Part shown: positions 13,920 to 17,674 of the stretch, piece by piece
Numbering within the stretch: position 1 is the stretch's first letter
How the letters are laid out: every line of letters starts with the position of its first letter
Origin: Armatimonadota bacterium
GTDB lineage: Bacteria > Armatimonadota > Zipacnadia > Zipacnadales > FEN-943
DNA length: 17,674 nt
Assembly: GCA_026419655.1 (NCBI GenBank)
Contig: JANZZA010000058.1
Location: forward strand, 1-17,674
Direction: 5' to 3'
The notes under the pieces: generated by a model
Database searches by the model: none
The model's input: only the letters and a program-made list of their open reading frames with translations
Told to the model about the DNA's origin: nothing
Made by a program: the position numbers and the translations under genes

Positions 13920-14843
13920 ATGAAGCGCGGCTTTACCCTCATCGAGCTGCTCGTGGTGATAGCCATTATCGCCACGCTGGCAGCCATCCTCTTCCCGGTC
14001 TTCTCCAGGGCCAGGGAAAAGGCACGCCAGACAAGCTGCTTGAACAATGAAAAGCAGATTGGCCTGGCCATAATGATGTACGCGCAGGACTGGGACGAAG
14101 TTCTGCCGCCGTCGTACTACTACAAGAACGGGGCAACGAGCGCGGCAGGGTACGTTCATTGGAGCGGCATGATCATGCCCTACGTGAAGAACCAGGGTGT
14201 TTTCATCTGCCCGACCCACGCCGTAAAGGGATGGGCGCCGACGTGCTTCACCACGCCGCCCGTGGACCCGCCCGCCGGCCAGACTTCTCTGCGCCCTGGC
14301 GTAATGGATGACCAGGCCTACAGGCTCAGCTACGTGGCCAACGAGCTGCTTCTGCCCCGCAAGAAGTTCGCGGCGGTCCCGCAGCTTGTTGTTGGCCTCG
14401 CTCAGGTCGACTCGCCGGCCGATACCATCATGATCTGCGAATACACCGACTACATCCAGTGCCTGCTGGATAGCTCCCCCACCGGCGGCGACGCGGTTAA
14501 GTCCCACCGGCCGGCAAGCGCGGTTAAGCTCCAGGACGGCAACTTCTTTGACGGCGAGTTCTACGTGCCCGGCACCTACCTGGTTGCCCTGACGCCAGAT
14601 GAAGCATGGGCACACATCCGAGCCGCCGAGCAGTCCAGCGCCCTGGGCAAGTACAAGATCTGCTACATCAACCCAGCCATGCACAATGGCGGCAGCAACT
14701 ACATCTTCGCCGATGGCCACGCCAAGTGGCTCAAGCTCGAGGCCACCCTCAATCCCAGCAACTTCATGTGGGGCAAGAGAGCATACTCGTGTCCGGGCAT
14801 GCTGCCTGTCCTTCGGCCCGACATGAGCGGCCCGGTTCAGTAG
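13920..14843 (+). CDS. Pseudopilin-like protein, type IV prepilin N-terminus, DUF1559-like
   Basis: A 307-aa protein with a type III signal sequence: MKRG then FTLIELLVVIAIIATLAAILFP, giving prepilin-peptidase cleavage between G4 and F5 and the conserved Glu at mature position 5. After the hydrophobic helix comes REKARQTSCLNNEKQIGLAIMMYAQDWDE and, near the C-terminus, SNYIFADGHAKWLKLE. Both stretches are typical of the pseudopilin-like families expanded in Planctomycetota and Armatimonadota (DUF1559-like, H-x-G-DG type). It would be inserted in the inner membrane and possibly join a type II secretion or type IV pilus fibre; the actual role of these families is mostly unknown. ATG 13920 has GGAGG at 13907-13911; an earlier TTG at 13911 overlaps that site and is rejected. 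Second gene of the Pho-box operon; a strong hairpin follows. Confidence 0.88.
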   Translation: MKRGFTLIELLVVIAIIATLAAILFPVFSRAREKARQTSCLNNEKQIGLAIMMYAQDWDEVLPPSYYYKNGATSAAGYVHWSGMIMPYVKNQGVFICPTHAVKGWAPTCFTTPPVDPPAGQTSLRPGVMDDQAYRLSYVANELLLPRKKFAAVPQLVVGLAQVDSPADTIMICEYTDYIQCLLDSSPTGGDAVKSHRPASAVKLQDGNFFDGEFYVPGTYLVALTPDEAWAHIRAAEQSSALGKYKICYINPAMHNGGSNYIFADGHAKWLKLEATLNPSNFMWGKRAYSCPGMLPVLRPDMSGPVQ

Positions 14844-14888
14844 TTCCGCCCGCAGGCTCGCAAAGCTCCCCGCTCCCGCTAGGGCCGA

Positions 14889-14919
14889 GCGCCGGGGCCA
14901 CCCCAGGTGGCCCCGGCGC
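14889..14919 (+). terminator. Strong GC hairpin after the pseudopilin-like gene
   Basis: A perfect 14-bp stem, GCGCCGGGGCCACC (14889-14902) with GGTGGCCCCGGCGC (14906-14919), around a CCA loop, 45 bp after the stop codon. The downstream T-tract is poor (GCTTATG), but stability and position mark the end of the operon. Confidence 0.7.
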
Positions 14920-15322
14920 GCTTATGAGTAAACCCGGTCCCTCCAAGCTCGCTCATCCGTTGTGTCACCCCTATCCGCAAAGGTTCCCGGAAAGTCTCTT
15001 GCTCAGCGACAGGTAGTGAGGATGGTTGGCCCGGTCCTGGTTTGCGGAGCATCAATGCTGCCGGCAGGGCATGCTGCTGTCCCCTTGGTCCCAGGCAGGC
15101 AACCTGTGGCCATGAGCAGGGACTGACGCAACACGGGTACGTACTGCATTGAGGGCTTCTTCCAGCCTCTAATTCATTGGGCATTCCGACTGGACATTGT
15201 CTCGTTTGCCCCATGTCACAACGGCAATTTCGGGAAAAGGGTCCTGTCGTCTGCGCCTCACGTACACAGGTCGCCGTGCCGCGGAGCAGCGCCATGGCCT
15301 CCCTTGTCTTCCTGCGACGGAC
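14920..15322. other. Intergenic stretch without recognised content
   Basis: Between the operon-ending hairpin and the next Pho box I see no gene. A 138-codon minus-strand frame across 14879-15295 is Cys/Pro/Arg-rich, spans the terminator hairpin and has no family look. No tRNA-like cloverleaf and no further MITE copy were found by eye. Confidence 0.5.
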
Positions 15323-15377
15323 CTTAATCTTTTCTTAATCTGCGTTTAACGGCTACTTGAAGGCAGCAGGCTATCCT
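15323..15377 (+). promoter_or_regulatory. Pho box with four 11-bp-period units and -10 box
   Basis: Units CTTAATCT (15323), CTTAATCT (15334), TTTAACGG (15345) and CTTGAAGG (15356) recur at exact 11-bp steps. Eight bases later comes the -10-like TATCCT (15372-15377). Number of units, phasing and distance to the -10 box are identical to the site at 13520-13574. It heads the porin-pstS operon, the classic target of PhoB/PhoP. Predicted transcription start near 15384, leaving a leader of about 95 nt. Confidence 0.85.
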
Positions 15378-15426
15378 TAATGTGGCCCATTGCAGGATTT
15401 GCGAGCTAAGAGCGGGGAGCAGTGCA

Positions 15427-15477
15427 ATGCGGCTAAGCCTGGGCCGCGAGGGCCCTAGACGAAGGAGGATGAAGTAA
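15427..15477 (+). CDS. Possible 16-aa leader peptide (uORF) before the porin gene
   Basis: ATG 15427 has a good ribosome site, GGGGAG at 15414-15419, with 7-bp spacing, and reads MRLSLGREGPRRRRMK to TAA 15475-15477. The stop is one base before the porin TTG, and the last codons cover the porin ribosome site (AAGGAGG 15462-15468). A small hairpin, GGGCC 15441-15445 with GGCCC 15451-15455, lies within it. The arrangement would couple porin translation to the peptide. Expression is unproven. Confidence 0.4.
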   Translation: MRLSLGREGPRRRRMK

Positions 15478-15478
15478 G

Positions 15479-16741
15479 TTGAGAAGAGTCTTGGCGTTGG
15501 GATTATGTGTGGTTTTTCTCGGCGCGTGGGGCCTTGCCTTGGCTGACGCGCCGGCCGGACAGAACCCGGATCGTGTCTACGTGGACACCATCCTCGAAGG
15601 ACTTGTGCGCACGGGTGTACTTACGCAAGAGCAGGCTGACCAGCTAAAGTCCCAGGCTGCGGCTGCCGCTGAGCAGGCGGCAAAAGAAGCACCTCCAGCC
15701 GCACCGGAAAAGCCTGCCGAGGCACCCAAAAAGAAAGCCTGGTATGACAGCGTGAAGGTTAGCGGATATATCCAGGGGCGGTTTCAGTACTATCCCGATT
15801 ACCCCAACGCTGACCGCAAGACCCATAGCAGCGAGTTCCTGGTGCGCCGCGCGCGCTTCAAATTCACCTTCGAGCCTAACGACTTCACCCAGGTTGTTGT
15901 AGAGCCTGACGTCGGCGAGGGCAAAGTTGAGGCCCGCGATGTGTACATCCAGAGGTGGATGGGTGCGCAGAAGGTCTCCAGCTTCCGCCTGGGACAGCAG
16001 AAAATACCCTTCGGCTTCGAGACGCCTCAGTCGTCTTCGGTGCGTCTCCCCCTTGAGCGCAACTACCTTGCTGCTACGATGTTTCCAGGCGAGCGCGACA
16101 CGGGCCTCGTTTTGTTCTACACGGACCCCGACGACCGCAAGCTCTTTGACGCATCCAGGAAGGCGTCCTTCGGCGTCGGCGACTACGGCAACCTGGCCAT
16201 CGGCTTTCTCAACGGCCAGGGACGCAACCAGCCCGAGGTCAATTCCAGCAAGCACTTTGTCATCCGCGTGACCAAGCCCCTCTCGCTTGGCGATGAGGGT
16301 AGGTACATGGAGCTCGGCGCCAGCTACTGGCACGGCACATACTTCTCCAAATGGGATAGCGACGCTCCAGGCCAGAACTTCACCGACGAATTGCTTGGCT
16401 TCCACCTGTTCGTCGAACCCAAGCCCTTTGGCCTTCAGGCCGAATACTACACAGGCGAGACCGAAGGTGGCGACGTAGACGGCTGGTATGCTATGGGCAT
16501 GCTTCGCACTGGCACCAAGGGCACGCTTTTCGTCCGCCACGAAGACTATGAGGGCCACCGCAAGGGAAAGGGCCCAAGCTACATCTTTGACCGCAGCCGC
16601 ACCGCCATTGGTTACGCCCACCAGATAGACGAGCGAAACCGCCTTACCGTCGAGTACGACATGGAAGATGTAGACCCGGCCAATAACAAGCCTGGGTATG
16701 ACAACGATTTCTTTGGCATCCAGTGGATGACCACTTACTAG
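15479..16741 (+). CDS. Phosphate-selective porin, OprO/OprP family
   Basis: A 420-aa outer-membrane beta-barrel for anion/phosphate entry. Residues 1-22 are a signal peptide (MRRVLALGLCVVFLGAWGLALA). Residues about 30-85 are an Ala/Glu/Lys/Pro-rich periplasmic linker, including VLTQEQADQLKSQAAAA. The barrel opens KVSGYIQGRFQYYPD, continues RRARFKFTFEPNDFTQVVVEPD and FRLGQQKIPFGFET as in the porin O/P family, and ends WMTTY, an aromatic C-terminal signature for outer-membrane insertion. The start is TTG 15479 with AAGGAGG ten bases upstream; no ATG gives the signal peptide. It heads an operon with pstS behind a Pho box, so phosphate is the likely substrate. OprP-type arginine ladders cannot be verified by eye. 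Confidence 0.9.
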   Translation: MRRVLALGLCVVFLGAWGLALADAPAGQNPDRVYVDTILEGLVRTGVLTQEQADQLKSQAAAAAEQAAKEAPPAAPEKPAEAPKKKAWYDSVKVSGYIQGRFQYYPDYPNADRKTHSSEFLVRRARFKFTFEPNDFTQVVVEPDVGEGKVEARDVYIQRWMGAQKVSSFRLGQQKIPFGFETPQSSSVRLPLERNYLAATMFPGERDTGLVLFYTDPDDRKLFDASRKASFGVGDYGNLAIGFLNGQGRNQPEVNSSKHFVIRVTKPLSLGDEGRYMELGASYWHGTYFSKWDSDAPGQNFTDELLGFHLFVEPKPFGLQAEYYTGETEGGDVDGWYAMGMLRTGTKGTLFVRHEDYEGHRKGKGPSYIFDRSRTAIGYAHQIDERNRLTVEYDMEDVDPANNKPGYDNDFFGIQWMTTY

Positions 16742-16762
16742 AGCGCCTGGGGAACTTGGGCG

Positions 16763-16779
16763 CGAGTATAACACACTCG
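16763..16779 (+). other. Small intercistronic hairpin between porin and pstS
   Basis: CGAGT 16763-16767 pairs with ACTCG 16775-16779 over a 7-nt loop. It is too weak for termination; it could trim or stabilise the transcript between the two genes. Confidence 0.3.
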
Positions 16780-16793
16780 AGAGGTGAGAAACG

Positions 16794-17674
16794 ATGTACG
16801 GCAAGCGCAGTCTCAAGGCCCTGATGGTGGGTCTAAGCATTGCTCTTGGCCTGGCGCTCCTGACAGGTTGGAGCCTGGCCCAGGGTGTGATTACCCTGCA
16901 GGGGGCCGGGGCAACCTTTCCCGCGCCGCTTTATACGAAGTGGTTCTATGAGTACAACAAGGCACACCCCAACGTGCGCATAAACTACCAGGGCATCGGC
17001 AGCGGCGGCGGGATCAAGGCTATCACTGCAAAAACTGTGGATTTCGGAGCCAGTGACGCACCACTGTCGGCCGCGGAAAAGGCAGCGATGCCCGGGCCAG
17101 TGATACAGCTGCCGACGGTCGGCGGGGCCGTAGCCATCGCCTACAACCTGCCGCTCAACAAGCAGCTCCGGCTAACCCCGCAGGTCCTGGCGGGTATCTA
17201 CCTGGGCCAGATCACCCGCTGGAACGACGCCAAAATCCAGGCCATCAACCCTGGCGTGGCCTTGCCCAACAAGGCTATCACTGTCGTCCGGCGTAGCGAC
17301 GGTAGCGGAACGACCTTCTTGTTCACTCAGTATCTGAGTGCTGTCAGTCCGACCTGGAAGAGCCAGGTAGGCTTCGGAAAGGAGGTCAACTGGCCCGTCG
17401 GCCAGGGTGGCAAGGGCAACCCGGGCGTCGCGGGACTGGTCAAGCAAATCCAGGGCGCTATAGGATACATGGAAGTTGCCTACGCGCTACAGAACAGGTT
17501 GCCCGTGGCCTTGCTCAAAAACAGGGCAGGGCACTTCGTCGGCCCGACGGTCGCGGCGACCACTGCGGCCATTCAGGGCGCCCTGCAGCGACTGCGCAAG
17601 GACCTGGCCGCCCCGGTCGTGAATGCTAGTGGCGCTAAGGCGTATCCTATAGCAGGTCTGACCTTCGTCATCGT
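16794..17674 (+). CDS. pstS: Phosphate ABC transporter substrate-binding protein (partial, runs off window)
   Basis: Periplasmic high-affinity phosphate receptor of the PstSCAB importer. ATG 16794 follows GAGAGGTGAG; 293 complete codons are seen and the 3' end lies outside the window. The signal peptide is about residues 1-30 (SLKALMVGLSIALGLALLTGWSLAQ). There is no lipobox cysteine, so the protein is soluble in the periplasm, in line with a diderm cell. Phosphate-site motifs are intact: GAGATFPAPLYTKW, GIGSGGGIKAI, DFGASDAPLS, RRSDGSGTTFLFTQYLS, and GGKGNPGVAGLVKQIQGAIGYMEVAYA. It is 52 bp after the porin gene and presumably shares its Pho promoter. pstC, pstA, pstB and phoU would be expected next, beyond the window. 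Confidence 0.95.
   Translation, partial: MYGKRSLKALMVGLSIALGLALLTGWSLAQGVITLQGAGATFPAPLYTKWFYEYNKAHPNVRINYQGIGSGGGIKAITAKTVDFGASDAPLSAAEKAAMPGPVIQLPTVGGAVAIAYNLPLNKQLRLTPQVLAGIYLGQITRWNDAKIQAINPGVALPNKAITVVRRSDGSGTTFLFTQYLSAVSPTWKSQVGFGKEVNWPVGQGGKGNPGVAGLVKQIQGAIGYMEVAYALQNRLPVALLKNRAGHFVGPTVAATTAAIQGALQRLRKDLAAPVVNASGAKAYPIAGLTFVI

Noticed and set aside
14985..15015. Fourth, degenerate MITE copy (AAAGTCTCTTGCTCAGCGACAGG recalls the right flank of copy 2 in part)
   Set aside because: Similarity is limited to about 20 bases, needs a gap, and lacks the TTGCAA core and a partner end.
15644..16840. 398-codon minus-strand frame
   Set aside because: Antisense shadow of the porin gene; arises from GC-rich third positions.

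Overview
The window is GC-rich bacterial chromosome (clearly above half GC by eye) with unusually many TTG and GTG starts. A phosphate porin of the OprO/OprP type with an aromatic C-terminus, and a PstS without a lipobox cysteine, point to a diderm (two-membrane) bacterium. A pseudopilin-like protein of the DUF1559-like type, with the ending NPSNFMWG, recalls Armatimonadota and Planctomycetota genomes, and the Pho boxes look cyanobacterial (8-bp units repeated every 11 bp). My best guess is Armatimonadota or a neighbouring uncultured phylum. This is inference, not an assignment.

Layout. (1) 1-1156: an IS4-like DDE transposase gene whose C-terminal part is knocked out of frame by about 80 bp of palindrome-rich sequence. 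(2) 1278-2390: alanine racemase. (3) 2391-3324: a 930-bp gene-free stretch with two diverged copies of a 122-bp MITE-like element, a pair of 29-bp direct repeats, and a structured rpsO leader. (4) 3325-7986: rpsO, pnp, dapB and asd on one strand: ribosomal protein S15, PNPase and two enzymes of the aspartate/diaminopimelate pathway. With alr this is a translation/RNA decay plus cell-wall precursor block. The pnp ribosome binding site is buried in a perfect 13-bp hairpin. (5) 8100-8898, minus strand: queD followed by a half-size TauE/SafE membrane protein. A hairpin at 8052-8081 separates them from the convergent asd. (6) 8899-9573: third copy of the MITE-like element and a hairpin-rich stretch. 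(7) 9574-17674: a phosphate-response region. It holds a secreted alkaline-phosphatase-superfamily hydrolase, a PhoB/PhoP-type regulator, a PhoR-type kinase, a small membrane protein plus a pseudopilin-like protein, then a phosphate-selective porin and PstS, which runs off the window end.

How region 7 works together. Two promoters (13520-13574 and 15323-15377) have the same architecture: four 8-bp units at exact 11-bp steps, 8 bp, then a TATSCT -10 box. The adjacent PhoB/PhoR pair very likely drives both. One controls porin-pstS (phosphate entry and capture). The other controls the small membrane protein and pseudopilin-like gene, which are not standard Pho-regulon members. This putative phosphate-starvation pseudopilin operon is the most interesting biology here. 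The 122-bp element family with apparent 5-bp target duplications is the clearest unlisted structural signal.
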